Source of the DNA: Bacteroidota bacterium | Lineage (GTDB): Bacteria; Bacteroidota; Bacteroidia; Bacteroidales; JAAUTT01 | Length of the DNA stretch: 64,000 nt | Direction of reading: 5' to 3' | Assembly: GCA_030706405.1 (NCBI GenBank) | Contig: JAUZOO010000010.1 | Coordinates: forward strand, 62,001-126,000 | The notes under the pieces: generated by a model | Told to the model about the DNA's origin: nothing | The model's database searches: none | Seen by the model: only the letters and a program-made list of their open reading frames with translations | Translations under genes and position numbers: made by a program | Shown: positions 52,810-62,386 of the stretch, piece after piece | Numbering within the stretch: the stretch's first letter is position 1 | How the letters are laid out: every line of letters starts with the position of its first letter

Positions 52810-55800
52810 ATGAATACGTTTATTAAGAGCATCATAGCATTTTCGCTGAAGAACCGTTTTGTTATATTCTTCAGCATTGCGCTTATCATAATCTGGGGTA
52901 TTGTGAGTTATTTAAAAACCCCGGTCGAAGCTTTCCCGGATACTACCAATACTCAAATTACCATTATAACCCAATGGCCTGGTCGAAGCGCCGAAGAAAT
53001 AGAGCGATACGTAACTATGCCTATCGAGCTTGAAATGAATTCGGTACAAAAGAAAACCGATATTCGTTCGTCTACACTTTTCGGATTGTCGGTGGTGAAG
53101 ATAATTTTTGATGATGATGTTGACGATGCTTTTGCTAGGCAACAGGTTAATAACCTCCTGTCCAATGTTGATCTTCCGGAAGGGGTAAAACCCGAAGTTG
53201 AACCGCCTTATGGCCCAACAGGCGAAATTTTTCGATTCACATTAAAGAGTAAAAACAGGACTGTTCGGGAACTCAAAACTTTTGAAGATTGGGTGGTTGA
53301 AAAGCAAATTCGTTCCATTTCGGGCGTTGCCGATGTAGTTAGTTTTGGAGGAGAGGTAAAAACCTACGAAATACAAATAGATCCACATCTTTTATCCAAA
53401 TATAACATTACCCCGTTAGAAGTTTACCAGGCAGTAAACCGAAGCAACATCAACGTGGGCGGAGATGTAATTGAACATAATACCCAGGCTTATGTAGTTA
53501 GGGGTATCGGGGTACTCGACCATTTTTCGGAAATCGGAGATATCATTGTTAAAAATATAAATGGGACCCCAATTCTTGTAAAAAATGTTGGCACGGTAAA
53601 AGAATCGGCACTTCCCCGAATGGGACAGGTGGGGCGTGATAATCAGTCCGATGTGGTAGAAGGCATTGTGGTAATGCGCCGTGGACAAGACCCCAGCGAA
53701 GTTATCAAGTTGGTAAAAGATAAGATAGAAGAGTTAAATACAAAAATACTTCCGTCCGATGTAAAAATCGACACCTTCTATAACCGCGAAGAGTTAATTC
53801 ATCTGTCCACCCATACCGTACTCCACAATCTCATCGAAGGAATCATCTTCGTAACATTGATTGTATTTCTTTTTATGGCCGAATGGCGTACCACCCTTAT
53901 AGTTTCGCTCATTATTCCGCTCGCATTGCTCTTTGCCTTTATATGCCTGCGCTTAAAAGGTATGTCGGCAAACCTGCTTTCGATGGGGGCTATTGACTTC
54001 GGGATTATTGTTGACGGGGCGCTGGTAATGGTAGAAGGAATTTTTGTAGCCCTCGACCATAAAGCCAAAGAAGTTGGAATGGAAAAATTTAACAAGTTGT
54101 CTAAACTTGGGCTTATCAAAGAAACCGGGAAAGAGATGGGAAAAGCCATCTTCATTGCAAAGCTTATCATTATCACGGCTTTACTACCTATTTTTTCGTT
54201 CCAGAAAGTGGAAGGCAAAATGTTTTCTCCTTTGGCCTATACCCTTGGGTTTGCCTTGCTTGGAGCATTAATCTTTGCCCTTACATTTGCCCCGTTAATG
54301 GCTTCGATCCTGTTTAAAAAGGATGTCAGGGAAAAACATAATCCATTTCTTAATTTCATCACACGGCAGTCTATTTCTTTTTTTGAACGATGCTACAGGA
54401 ATAAACGGCTCAGTCTTATTATTGCAGGTACGGTGCTGGCTTTAAGTATCTTTTCATTTCGTTTTCTGGGTACTGAATTTTTACCCGAACTAAACGAAGG
54501 CGCTATTTACGTCAGGGCATCTCTGCCAATGAGTGTATCGCTCAACGAGGCTGTAAAACTTTCGGAAGATATGAGGCATATCATTAAATCATTCCCCGAA
54601 GTTAAACAGGTTATGTCGCAAACCGGGAGGCCCAACGACGGTACCGATGCTACAGGCTTTTATAATATTGAATTTCATGTGGATATTTATCACACCCCTG
54701 AAATGGAACATAAAGAAAAAAGAGAAGACCTTATTGCCCGGATGACAAAGAAACTGTCAAAATATCCGGGAGTATCGTTTAACTTTTCGCAGCCTATTAT
54801 GGACAATGTAGAAGAAGCCGTATCCGGGGTAAAAGGATCACTGGCAATTAAAATTTATGGCGAAGATCTTTCTTTTATGGAAACCAAGGCCGACAGTGTT
54901 TATAACATAATGAAAGACATTCCCGGAGTTGAAGATCTGGGGGTTATTAAAAATATGGGACAACCGGAGTACCGTATTGAACTCGACAACGAGAAAATGG
55001 GTATTTACGGGGTATCGACCGCCGACTGCAATGCAGTTATTGAAATGGCCATTGGAGGAAAAGCTGCTTCTACCTTCTACGAAGGATATAAAAAATTCGA
55101 CATCCGTATCCGTTATCTCCCCGGATTTCGTACTACGGATGAAGAGATTGGTAATCTGATGGTTCCGACCTTAAACGGATCTCAAATTCCTGTAAAGGAA
55201 ATTGCGAAAATTTCAAAAGTTACCGGACCAATCCTTATATTCAGAGACAAAAACATGCGCTATACCGCTCTGAAGTTTTCGGTTCGTGGCCGCGATATGG
55301 GTTCAACCATTGCCGAAGCCCAAAAGAAAGTTAACGCAGCCATAAAGCTCCCCAAAGGATATTCCATGTCGTGGGAAGGAGACTTTGAAAATCAGCAGCG
55401 TGCATCCAAACAGTTAAGCATTGTAGTTCCCATAAGTCTCATACTTATATTCTTTATCTTATTTGTATTGTTTGGAAATGTAACCGATGCCGGGTTAATC
55501 TTGTTAAACGTACCGTTTGCCATCATTGGAGGAATACTGGCTTTGCACCTCACCGGCACCAATTTCTGTATCTCGGCAGGGATAGGCTTTATAGCCCTGT
55601 TCGGCATTTGTATTCAGAATAATGTAATCCTTCTTTCGAAGTTCAAGAAAAACCTTCATGAACGAATGCACCTTGATGAAGCAATCCGCAACGGCGTAAT
55701 TGCCCGTATTCGTCCGGTAATAATGACAGCAACACTTGCTGCTATCGGTTTATTACCGGCAGCTGTCTCAATAGGCATTGGTTCGGAAACCTCTAAACCC

Positions 55801-55911
55801 CTGGCTATAGTAGTTATTGGAGGATTAGTTTCCGCTACAATTTTGACATTGTTTATTTTCCCGATTATCTTTAAAGCGATATATCGTTTTAAAGTGAAAA
55901 AATTAGAATGA
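52810..55911 (+). CDS. RND heavy-metal-type efflux pump (CzcA/CusA family)
   Basis: A 1033-residue inner-membrane pump with twelve helices in two halves and large periplasmic loops. N-terminal VEAFPDTTNTQITIITQWPG, GGEVKTYEIQ and GAIDFGIIVDGALVMVE match CzcA/CusA more than AcrB; the last includes the proton-relay Asp of helix 4. Periplasmic GYSMSWEGDFENQQRA and GFIALFGICIQNNVILL are also family features. It drives proton-coupled export, probably of metal ions such as Co/Zn/Cd or Cu/Ag. Which metal cannot be told. The two-component pair downstream probably senses it. Confidence 0.93.
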   Translation: MNTFIKSIIAFSLKNRFVIFFSIALIIIWGIVSYLKTPVEAFPDTTNTQITIITQWPGRSAEEIERYVTMPIELEMNSVQKKTDIRSSTLFGLSVVKIIFDDDVDDAFARQQVNNLLSNVDLPEGVKPEVEPPYGPTGEIFRFTLKSKNRTVRELKTFEDWVVEKQIRSISGVADVVSFGGEVKTYEIQIDPHLLSKYNITPLEVYQAVNRSNINVGGDVIEHNTQAYVVRGIGVLDHFSEIGDIIVKNINGTPILVKNVGTVKESALPRMGQVGRDNQSDVVEGIVVMRRGQDPSEVIKLVKDKIEELNTKILPSDVKIDTFYNREELIHLSTHTVLHNLIEGIIFVTLIVFLFMAEWRTTLIVSLIIPLALLFAFICLRLKGMSANLLSMGAIDFGIIVDGALVMVEGIFVALDHKAKEVGMEKFNKLSKLGLIKETGKEMGKAIFIAKLIIITALLPIFSFQKVEGKMFSPLAYTLGFALLGALIFALTFAPLMASILFKKDVREKHNPFLNFITRQSISFFERCYRNKRLSLIIAGTVLALSIFSFRFLGTEFLPELNEGAIYVRASLPMSVSLNEAVKLSEDMRHIIKSFPEVKQVMSQTGRPNDGTDATGFYNIEFHVDIYHTPEMEHKEKREDLIARMTKKLSKYPGVSFNFSQPIMDNVEEAVSGVKGSLAIKIYGEDLSFMETKADSVYNIMKDIPGVEDLGVIKNMGQPEYRIELDNEKMGIYGVSTADCNAVIEMAIGGKAASTFYEGYKKFDIRIRYLPGFRTTDEEIGNLMVPTLNGSQIPVKEIAKISKVTGPILIFRDKNMRYTALKFSVRGRDMGSTIAEAQKKVNAAIKLPKGYSMSWEGDFENQQRASKQLSIVVPISLILIFFILFVLFGNVTDAGLILLNVPFAIIGGILALHLTGTNFCISAGIGFIALFGICIQNNVILLSKFKKNLHERMHLDEAIRNGVIARIRPVIMTATLAAIGLLPAAVSIGIGSETSKPLAIVVIGGLVSATILTLFIFPIIFKAIYRFKVKKLE

Positions 55912-55979
55912 TAAAGCTTGTAAATCGCCCTGTAGATATTTAAATAGAATATCTTCGGGGTATTCAAAATCCAATCACC

Positions 55980-56660
55980 ATGCCCAAAATCCTGATCGTT
56001 GAAGACGAGGTCAATGTTTCTTCTTTCATTCAAAAAGGACTGGAAGAAGAAGGATATTTTGTGGACGTAGCTTACGATGGAGCTCTGGGTCTGCGCTTTG
56101 CCCTTACCCGCGAATACGACCTGATTGTACTCGACGTGGTGTTGCCCCAGATGAACGGGCTTGAAGTTTGTCGCCGTTACCGCGAACAATCGGGCTATTC
56201 GGTGCCGGTACTGATGCTTACAGCTCTGGGCTCGACCGACGACATTGTGGTGGGACTCGATTCCGGTGCCGATGATTACCTGGTAAAGCCGTTCCGTTTT
56301 AAGGAACTAAACGCCCGAATCAATGCCATGCTGCGCCGCAAATCCAATGCTCACACCACACCGGAACTCAAGTTTGCAGACCTCGTACTTAACCTCGATA
56401 CCATAACCGTAACCCGGTCGGGACGAGAAATTTTACTGACATCAAAGGAATTCCGGTTACTCGAATTTTTTATGAATAATCCGCGCAGGGTCTTGTCCCG
56501 AACCTCCATCTTCGAAAACGTGTGGGACGCGAATTATGATATGAACACCAACATTGTGGATGTGTACATCAAATACTTACGTGATAAAATCGATAAAGAT
56601 TTTAACTCCAAACTTATCCATACCGTAATAGGTATGGGCTATGTCTTAAAAGAAGAATAA
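55980..56660 (+). CDS. OmpR-family response regulator
   Basis: A 226-residue transcription factor. The receiver has EDE (near 7-9), the phosphorylation site Asp52 in LIVLDVVLPQMNG, and Lys in YLVKPFRF. A C-terminal winged-helix domain (LTSKEFRLLEFFMNN, VDVYIKYLRDKID) binds DNA. It lies between the RND pump gene (68-nt gap) and its kinase, which begins 1 nt after it, so the three form one functional unit like CusRS or CzcRS. Confidence 0.94.
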   Translation: MPKILIVEDEVNVSSFIQKGLEEEGYFVDVAYDGALGLRFALTREYDLIVLDVVLPQMNGLEVCRRYREQSGYSVPVLMLTALGSTDDIVVGLDSGADDYLVKPFRFKELNARINAMLRRKSNAHTTPELKFADLVLNLDTITVTRSGREILLTSKEFRLLEFFMNNPRRVLSRTSIFENVWDANYDMNTNIVDVYIKYLRDKIDKDFNSKLIHTVIGMGYVLKEE

Positions 56661-56661
56661 C

Positions 56662-58014
56662 ATGAAAATACGGCGAAAGATATCCCTCATATTTACAGCA
56701 CTTTCTACCATCGTGTTGTTTTTCGCTTTCGCCTTTATTTATTACCTGTCGGCCAGGAACACGCAAACCGATTTTTATACCCGGCTTCAGGAAAAGGCAA
56801 CCCTCACCGCTTGGAAATATTTTGAAAAAGATGAACTGAGCAATCCTGCCTATAACGATGTCATTGATAAATATGAGAAGAACCTGCCTGATGCTACGGA
56901 AATAATTCTCCGCGCCGACAACTCCGGCTATGAACGTGATTCGCTTAAAAAGATTATTCCCGTCGATCTCATTCCGCTCTTGCAAAGGAACGGAGAAATA
57001 CACTTTCGGGCTAAAAACCGGCAGTGGGTAGGATTATATTATCGAGACAATCAGGGGAATTTTATTATCATTATTTCTGCCACCGACAAATTCGGTATTA
57101 AACGGCAACAGCATCTTCTCCGCATCCTTGGGCTCATCTTTCTGGGAAGTATTTTTTTTATATACATGATGGGACAGTTTTATGCCCGCCGGGTTTTGTC
57201 GCCGGTAACAAATATTATGCGTAATGTACGCAATATTAACGCTACAAACCTGAGCCTGCGGCTTAAAGAACGAAAAGGAGATGATGAACTGACTGAACTG
57301 ACCCGAATGTTCAACCAGATGCTCGAACGTCTCGAAGGATCTTTTACCATGCAGAAAAATTTCATCAGCCATGCCTCGCACGAGCTTAAGAACCCGCTGA
57401 CGGCCATCCTCGGTGAAACCGAAGTAACCCTGGCCCGAAACCGAAAACCGGAAGAATATATTGATGCACTCAACAAAATTATGAGCGAAGCCGAACGTCT
57501 CGAAATGCTTACCAAGAACCTATTGGCACTAGCCCAGACAGATTACGATTTATTGGCTTCCAATCCGGATATAATTCGTATTGATCAGCTTTTAAAGGTG
57601 CTTGCAGATCATTTTAATAAAACCGATTATCAGGGAAGGATTGTTTTTCACGGGCTATCGAACGACGCCTCGTTTAGCACTAAAGGCTCTGAGAACTTAC
57701 TGCGCATCGCTTTTTCCAACCTCATCGACAATGCCTGTAAATTTTCGGGTAACCAGCCTGTCGATGTAACTGTTAAAGGCGGCAAAAGCGACATTTCCAT
57801 AAGTATCGCCGACCGCGGAATTGGCATACCTTCCGACGAGTTACAAAATCTTTTCCAGCCATTTTCCAGAGCCGGAAATGCCATTACGTTTAAAGGGTCG
57901 GGTGTGGGATTGTCGTTGGTAAAAAAAATTATCGACATCCATAACGGCGAAATTCGAATTTCGTCCGAAGTTGGAAAAGGAACGATTATGGAAGTAAGGC
58001 TTCCTTTGGTCTAA
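56662..58014 (+). CDS. Sensor histidine kinase of the efflux system
   Basis: A 450-residue membrane kinase. Two transmembrane helices (about 12-30 and 150-170) bracket a periplasmic sensor domain of about 120 residues. A HAMP-like linker (LSLRLKERKGDDELTELTRMF) leads to HisKA with His240 in SHASHELKNPLTA, and HATPase with NLIDNACKFS, DRGIGIP and GSGVGLSLV. The arrangement is that of CusS/CzcS metal sensors. It probably phosphorylates the adjacent regulator to induce the pump. Confidence 0.93.
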   Translation: MKIRRKISLIFTALSTIVLFFAFAFIYYLSARNTQTDFYTRLQEKATLTAWKYFEKDELSNPAYNDVIDKYEKNLPDATEIILRADNSGYERDSLKKIIPVDLIPLLQRNGEIHFRAKNRQWVGLYYRDNQGNFIIIISATDKFGIKRQQHLLRILGLIFLGSIFFIYMMGQFYARRVLSPVTNIMRNVRNINATNLSLRLKERKGDDELTELTRMFNQMLERLEGSFTMQKNFISHASHELKNPLTAILGETEVTLARNRKPEEYIDALNKIMSEAERLEMLTKNLLALAQTDYDLLASNPDIIRIDQLLKVLADHFNKTDYQGRIVFHGLSNDASFSTKGSENLLRIAFSNLIDNACKFSGNQPVDVTVKGGKSDISISIADRGIGIPSDELQNLFQPFSRAGNAITFKGSGVGLSLVKKIIDIHNGEIRISSEVGKGTIMEVRLPLV

Positions 58015-58020
58015 AACGAA

Positions 58021-58058
58021 AAAATCCCAACGCAGACTGATGCTTCCGTTGGGATTTT
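58021..58058. terminator. Bidirectional terminator between kinase gene and clpX
   Basis: AAAATCCCAACG (58021-58032) is exactly complementary to CGTTGGGATTTT (58047-58058). T-rich sequence flanks both sides, and it lies between two convergent genes, 7 nt and 19 nt from their stops. Confidence 0.9.
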
Positions 58059-58076
58059 GTACTCTAAGAAATTCGG

Positions 58077-59294
58077 TTATGCAGCTTTCAGCCTTTTGGC
58101 GGTTTCGCCTTCCAGCTTTTTACGGGCATATTCAAGTGTAATCAGGAGTTCCTTATCTTCGGGCATATCGAACATCACGTCCATCATAATCGATTCGCAG
58201 ATAGAACGTAACCCACGGGCGCCAAGCTTAAATTCGATAGCTTTGTCCACAATGTACTCGAGCACTTCCGGCGCAAATTCCAGGTTAATGTCGTCCATTT
58301 TAAACAGTTTTTTGTACTGTTTGATGATGGCATTTTTAGGATCGGTAAGGATAGCGCGCAATGCATTACGGTCAAGCGGATTAAGATACGTAAGTACCGG
58401 TAAACGTCCGATAATTTCCGGGATAAGACCGAATGATTTTAAATCCTGTGGAGCAATGTATTGCAGATAATTGTTACGGTCGATGGTTTCGGTTTGCTTC
58501 GAAGCCGTGTAACCTACCACCTTGGTATTTAACCGTTGTGCAATTTTCTTCTCAATTCCGTCGAAAGCTCCACCGCAAACAAACAGGATGTTCTTAGTAT
58601 CCACCTGAATCATTTTTTGGTCGGGGTGTTTACGCCCACCTTGTGGGGGAACGTTAACTATCGAACCTTCGAGCAATTTTAACAGGCCTTGCTGAACGCC
58701 TTCGCCTGAGACATCGCGGGTGATAGACGGGTTATCGCCTTTGCGGGCAATCTTGTCAATCTCATCGATAAATACAATACCTTTTTCGGCGGCAGCTACG
58801 TTATAATCGGCAACCTGCAACAGGCGGGAAAGGATGCTTTCTACATCTTCGCCAACGTAGCCGGCTTCGGTAAGTACGGTAGCATCAACAATGGTAAAAG
58901 GAACGTGCAACAGACGGGCAATGGTACGGGCCAGCAAGGTTTTGCCAGTTCCGGTAGCACCTACCAAAATGATGTTCGACTTCTCAATTTCAACATCATC
59001 GTCGCCGTTTTTACCCTGCAACAACCGTTTATAATGATTATAAACCGATACGGAAAGATATTTCTTGGCCGTATCCTGTCCAATCACGTACTGGCCGAGC
59101 AATTTTTTTATTTCTACGGGTTTTAACAAGGATATCTTGTTAACATCAAAATCGCCGCGTTTTTTTAATTCCTCAGCAACAATAGCGTTTGCCTGTTCCA
59201 CACAGGAGTCGCATATATGCCCGGTTTGGCCGGCAATTAAAAGGTTAACCTGATTCTTTGTTCTCCCGCAAAAGGAGCATTTATCAACTGGCAT
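58077..59294 (-). CDS. clpX: ATP-dependent Clp protease ATP-binding subunit ClpX
   Basis: A 405-residue AAA+ unfoldase that feeds proteins to ClpP. The N-terminal zinc domain has CSFCGR and CDSC; Walker A is [11 protein letters not shown]; Walker B VFIDEIDK; the pore loop GYVGEDV; sensor 1 and 2 segments follow. The IGF-type loop that contacts ClpP should be near IGRLPV. It starts 9 nt after clpP in the same direction. Full length. Confidence 0.97.
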   Translation of the reverse strand: MPVDKCSFCGRTKNQVNLLIAGQTGHICDSCVEQANAIVAEELKKRGDFDVNKISLLKPVEIKKLLGQYVIGQDTAKKYLSVSVYNHYKRLLQGKNGDDDVEIEKSNIILVGATGTGKTLLARTIARLLHVPFTIVDATVLTEAGYVGEDVESILSRLLQVADYNVAAAEKGIVFIDEIDKIARKGDNPSITRDVSGEGVQQGLLKLLEGSIVNVPPQGGRKHPDQKMIQVDTKNILFVCGGAFDGIEKKIAQRLNTKVVGYTASKQTETIDRNNYLQYIAPQDLKSFGLIPEIIGRLPVLTYLNPLDRNALRAILTDPKNAIIKQYKKLFKMDDINLEFAPEVLEYIVDKAIEFKLGARGLRSICESIMMDVMFDMPEDKELLITLEYARKKLEGETAKRLKAA

Positions 59295-59303
59295 GCTTAA
59301 TTT

Positions 59304-59981
59304 TTATTTTTTTTGACGAACCAAAACTTCATCGATAATACCGTAAGCTTTTGCTTCTTCGGAGGTCATCCAGTAGTCGCGGTCGGAGTCTTTTTCTACT
59401 TTTTCGAAAGGATTTTCGCTATGGTTAGCGATGATGCTATACAATTCCTGTCTCAACTTAAGTATTTCTTTCACTGTAATTTCAAGGTCGGTAGAAGTAC
59501 CCTGGGCACCACCACTTGGTTGATGGATCATCACACGCGAATGTTTCAATGCCGAACGTTTTCCTTTGGTTCCGGCGCAAAGCAACACGGCAGCCATCGA
59601 AGCGGCCATACCGGTACAGATAGTAGCTACATCGGGGTTAATCCACTGCATGGTGTCGTAAATACCTAAACCGGCATAAACCGAACCTCCGGGACTATTG
59701 AAATAAATCTGAATGTCTTTATGAGGATCAACCGAGTCGAGGAATAGCAGCTGGGCTTGGATGATGTTGGCTACATCGTCGTCGATAGGCGCACCAAGAA
59801 AAATGATCCGGTCCATCATCAACCGCGAGAAAACATCCATGGATGCAATGTTTAACTGACGTTCTTCGATAATTGTCGGAGAGATATAACTGTTGGTTGC
59901 TGCCTGAAACCGATGCAGATTAAGACTACTGATTCCGAGATGTTTATTGGCGTATTTCTGAAATTCGTTATTCTGGCTCAT
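59304..59981 (-). CDS. clpP: ATP-dependent Clp protease proteolytic subunit ClpP
   Basis: A 225-residue serine protease. The catalytic triad is Ser128 in GMAASMAA, His153 in MIHQPSGG, and Asp202 in SDRDYW. The N-terminus has a short extension before the mature core, normally self-cleaved. It forms a 14-subunit chamber with ClpX. It is between tig and clpX, the usual bacterial order; a long hairpin lies in the 92-nt gap after tig. Confidence 0.97.
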   Translation of the reverse strand: MSQNNEFQKYANKHLGISSLNLHRFQAATNSYISPTIIEERQLNIASMDVFSRLMMDRIIFLGAPIDDDVANIIQAQLLFLDSVDPHKDIQIYFNSPGGSVYAGLGIYDTMQWINPDVATICTGMAASMAAVLLCAGTKGKRSALKHSRVMIHQPSGGAQGTSTDLEITVKEILKLRQELYSIIANHSENPFEKVEKDSDRDYWMTSEEAKAYGIIDEVLVRQKK

Positions 59982-60009
59982 AGCTTTTTATGTTATGGTT
60001 AAAAATATT

Positions 60010-60055
60010 ACAGGTTACGAATATAGGAAATTTTGCTCCTATACCCGTAACCTGT
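60010..60055 (-). terminator. Long hairpin between tig and clpP
   Basis: ACAGGTTACG (60010-60019) pairs with CGTAACCTGT (60046-60055), and inner TATAGGA pairs with TCCTATA, giving a long stem. On the minus strand a T-rich stretch (AATATTTTT) follows, so it may act as a partial terminator or processing site between tig and the clpP-clpX pair. Confidence 0.6.
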
Positions 60056-60073
60056 AAACAATAACGAATCAAA

Positions 60074-61438
60074 TTAGTTATTTTCTTCGAATAATTTATC
60101 GAATTCCTCTGAACTAACTTCTTTACTTTCAATCGAAACAGTTTCGCGTACATAGTCGAGAACTTTGTCTTCGAACTTACGTTCTACCATACGGCGACGG
60201 TCTTCTTCGCGTTTGAGCGATTCGGCTGCGTAGCTTTCGATGTGTTCGTCCGGAACGTTGAATAAACCGTATTGCTCAAATTGAAGGCGGGTTTGAGCTT
60301 TGGCGAATTCAATCATTTCTTCTTCAGAAATTGTCAGGTTATTATTTTTGATAAGCTTATTTTGAATAAGCTGCCATTTCATATCGTTTTCGAACTTTCC
60401 AAATTCCTGTTCGATTTGTTCTACGGTGAATTTACCTTCGTTTGAAGTGAAGATCCAACGTTTGAGGAATTCAACCGGCAGGTTAAACTGAGCCTTGCCT
60501 AATAAAGCGGCTTTGGCATCGAGGCGGAATTTATATTCGCTTTCGCGCGACAGATTGGCCTGAATTTCTTCTTCAATCTTGGCTTGGAATTGTTCGTTTG
60601 TAGTTACGTTTCCTTCGCCATAAATTTTATCGAAAAGTTCCTGGTTAATTTCGGCTTTTTCGAATTTAGAGATGGTAGCGATGGTGAGCTGGAAATCGGC
60701 ATCAATGCTGCCAACTTCTTCTTTCTTCAAGTGAAGGATAGAAGCCAGTTCTACATCGTTAGGATATGCTTTGCGAAGGTTGAAGGAAAGAACAGCATCT
60801 TTTTGGAGGCCCATAAATTGCTTTTTGATCTCTTCGTCCTTAACAAATTCAAGGTAAAGAGTTGATTCAGCAGCAAAGATTCCGCCTTCTTTTATAGCAC
60901 CATTTTCGAGTTCAACGATTGCACCTTTAAGCATTTCCTTGCCATCGACAATCGATTCGCAGTTAACAAATGCGCCGTAACGACGGGCATAGTTGTCCGA
61001 ATAGGTCTCGATAAGTTTGGCGTCGGGCTTAATGGTATAGCTGGTCAGTTTATCGTCTTTCGAAAGGCTGAGTTCAAATTCGGGAGAGAGTCCGAGGTCG
61101 AAAGCGAATTCGAATTCAGTAGCATTTTCCCAGTCGATTTCTTTTTGTTCTTTTTCGCTTGGGATAGGATCGCCTAAAATATTTAATTGTTCTTCCTTAA
61201 TATACTTCATCAAATTCTCCGAGAGGAGTTTGTTGATTTCTTCAACCATCGCGGTTTTTCCGTAGAGTTTATTGATCATTCCGGCCGGAACTTTACCGGG
61301 ACGGAAGCCGTCGATACGGGCTTTTTTCTGATAGTCGCCAAGTACCTTTTTTACTTTCGGCTCATAATCTTCTTTGCTGATTTGAACTTTCAAGACTGCG
61401 TTTAATTCGTCTTTCAACTCTTTCGTAATGTTCATCAC
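60074..61438 (-). CDS. tig: Trigger factor
   Basis: A 454-residue ribosome-associated chaperone. The N-terminal ribosome-binding domain contains FRPGKVPAGMINKLYG, the family's FRK-type signature region. A short, divergent middle PPIase-like domain and a helical C-terminal domain (RRRMVERKFEDKVLDYV) follow. The middle domain appears reduced, which I recall as common in Bacteroidetes trigger factors, so isomerase activity may be weak. It precedes clpP and clpX and lies downstream of tRNA-Leu in the same direction, separated by a terminator. Confidence 0.93.
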   Translation of the reverse strand: MMNITKELKDELNAVLKVQISKEDYEPKVKKVLGDYQKKARIDGFRPGKVPAGMINKLYGKTAMVEEINKLLSENLMKYIKEEQLNILGDPIPSEKEQKEIDWENATEFEFAFDLGLSPEFELSLSKDDKLTSYTIKPDAKLIETYSDNYARRYGAFVNCESIVDGKEMLKGAIVELENGAIKEGGIFAAESTLYLEFVKDEEIKKQFMGLQKDAVLSFNLRKAYPNDVELASILHLKKEEVGSIDADFQLTIATISKFEKAEINQELFDKIYGEGNVTTNEQFQAKIEEEIQANLSRESEYKFRLDAKAALLGKAQFNLPVEFLKRWIFTSNEGKFTVEQIEQEFGKFENDMKWQLIQNKLIKNNNLTISEEEMIEFAKAQTRLQFEQYGLFNVPDEHIESYAAESLKREEDRRRMVERKFEDKVLDYVRETVSIESKEVSSEEFDKLFEENN

Positions 61439-61468
61439 TCAGATTTTAATATATGTTAATCATTTTAC

Positions 61469-61512
61469 AAAAAAAGCCTTAACTGTCCGATTGTTAAATC
61501 GGTAGTTGAGGC
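61469..61512 (-). terminator. Terminator after tRNA-Leu
   Basis: A long hairpin at 61476-61512 (GCCTTAACTGTCC... with ...GGTAGTTGAGGC, one bulge and wobble pairs) ends in a run of T on the minus strand (61469-61475). It separates tRNA-Leu from tig. Confidence 0.85.
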
Positions 61513-61527
61513 GCTTGTGCAAATAAG

Positions 61528-61609
61528 TGCGGATGAAGGGACTCGAACCCCCACTCCTTACGGAACCAGATCCTAAGTCTGGCGCGGCTACCAATTACGC
61601 CACATCCGC
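61528..61609 (-). tRNA. tRNA-Leu (anticodon UAG)
   Basis: On the minus strand the acceptor stem is GCGGATG with CATCCGC plus discriminator A. The anticodon loop reads CUUAGGA with anticodon UAG. A long variable arm (about GGTTCCGTAAGGAGT) is present, as in class II leucine tRNAs, followed by the T-loop GTTCGAGTC. The 3' CCA is not encoded. It reads CUA and probably other CUN codons. Confidence 0.95.
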
Positions 61610-61627
61610 ATTCTCTAAAAACCGGTG

Positions 61628-61658
61628 CAAAGGTATTCATTTTTTGTTTTTTAAGAAA
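61628..61658 (-). promoter_or_regulatory. Promoter of tRNA-Leu
   Basis: TTTC (61655-61658) and TACCTTTG (61628-61635) on the minus strand are 19 nt apart; the -7 match is complete and the -33 has one mismatch. Transcription would start near 61621, about 12 nt before the mature 5' end. Confidence 0.6.
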
Positions 61659-61659
61659 T

Positions 61660-62050
61660 TTCGAACGAAAAAAAGTCTTTTTTTCTTTGCATCGAAACCA
61701 AATGGCTTATATTCAACCTCAAACCAGCAATTTATGAACCGATAATTCGCTTATAAAGTTTTTTGGGTGTTAATCCCGAAGAACTTTGAACCGCTTGTTA
61801 ATATAAAATAGATGCTTAAACCTGGTTTTGGAAGGGAGGCGTAAAAATGATTTTATGCCGCTAAACATCCTTAGTACAATACGATCAAGATAGCTGCATT
61901 TCTTTTTTTGATCTGAATTGAATGCTTTCCGATCGGGGCGAAGGCATCCAGCTTTCGTTCCGGTTAATTTTTATGGAGGTTTATAACAAACAGAAAGTCA
62001 ATGGCCGGATAACTTGTGCAGGAAATTACTTAACTGACCCAAAAACTATA
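61660..62050. other. Gene-free stretch between tRNA-Leu and the 42-nt array
   Basis: I find no credible gene, RNA or promoter here. Its longest plus-strand frame (61922-62113) runs into the repeat array, begins without recognisable signals and has no family resemblance. Confidence 0.4.
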
Positions 62051-62386
62051 ATCCTGCTATTGGGATTTAAGATAATTTTGAAAGAAACTCATTTCCCAAG
62101 TTTGGGATTTTAGATAAATTTAAAATGAACACTTATCCCAAATAGCGAATTCGAGTTTTTTCTTTGTGGAACGATAATCCCAAATGTCGGATAAGTGTTT
62201 TTTCAAAGTTTTTGTAAAATCCCAACTGGCGGATTGGGCAAAATTCATCAGAAAACCATAATCCCAAATGGCGGATAAGTGCTTTTTGTTTGTTAATCTG
62301 AAATCCGACACTTGGGATAATCGATTTTTTATGCATAATGTCTTATCCCAAACGGGCAATCGGTCTATTAATATCCAGCTGGCTAT
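62051..62386. repeat. Tandem array of eight degenerate 42-nt units
   Basis: Units begin at 62051, 62093, 62135, 62177, 62219, 62261, 62303 and 62345 with no slip in spacing. The first half of each is fairly conserved, near ATCCCAAATGGCGGATAAGTG (21 nt); the second half is AT-rich and variable. The first two units and the seventh carry the inverse form TTGGGAT as well. The period is twice 21, that of the array at 35543, and parts of the two consensus sequences look alike (CAAAT-GGCGGAT and CAAATTTGGCAGAT). Open frames on the minus strand give 14-residue repeats, but no coding signal supports them. Confidence 0.8.

Noticed and set aside
61922..62113. Plus-strand frame of 63 codons
   Set aside because: It runs into the 42-nt array and shows no coding signals.
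62120..62359. Repeat protein coded by the 42-nt array on the minus strand
   Set aside because: Two overlapping frames are open because the period is a multiple of three; neither has a promoter, signal peptide or family match.
62051..62386. CRISPR array
   Set aside because: The unit is only 42 nt in total, both halves vary and no cas gene is near.
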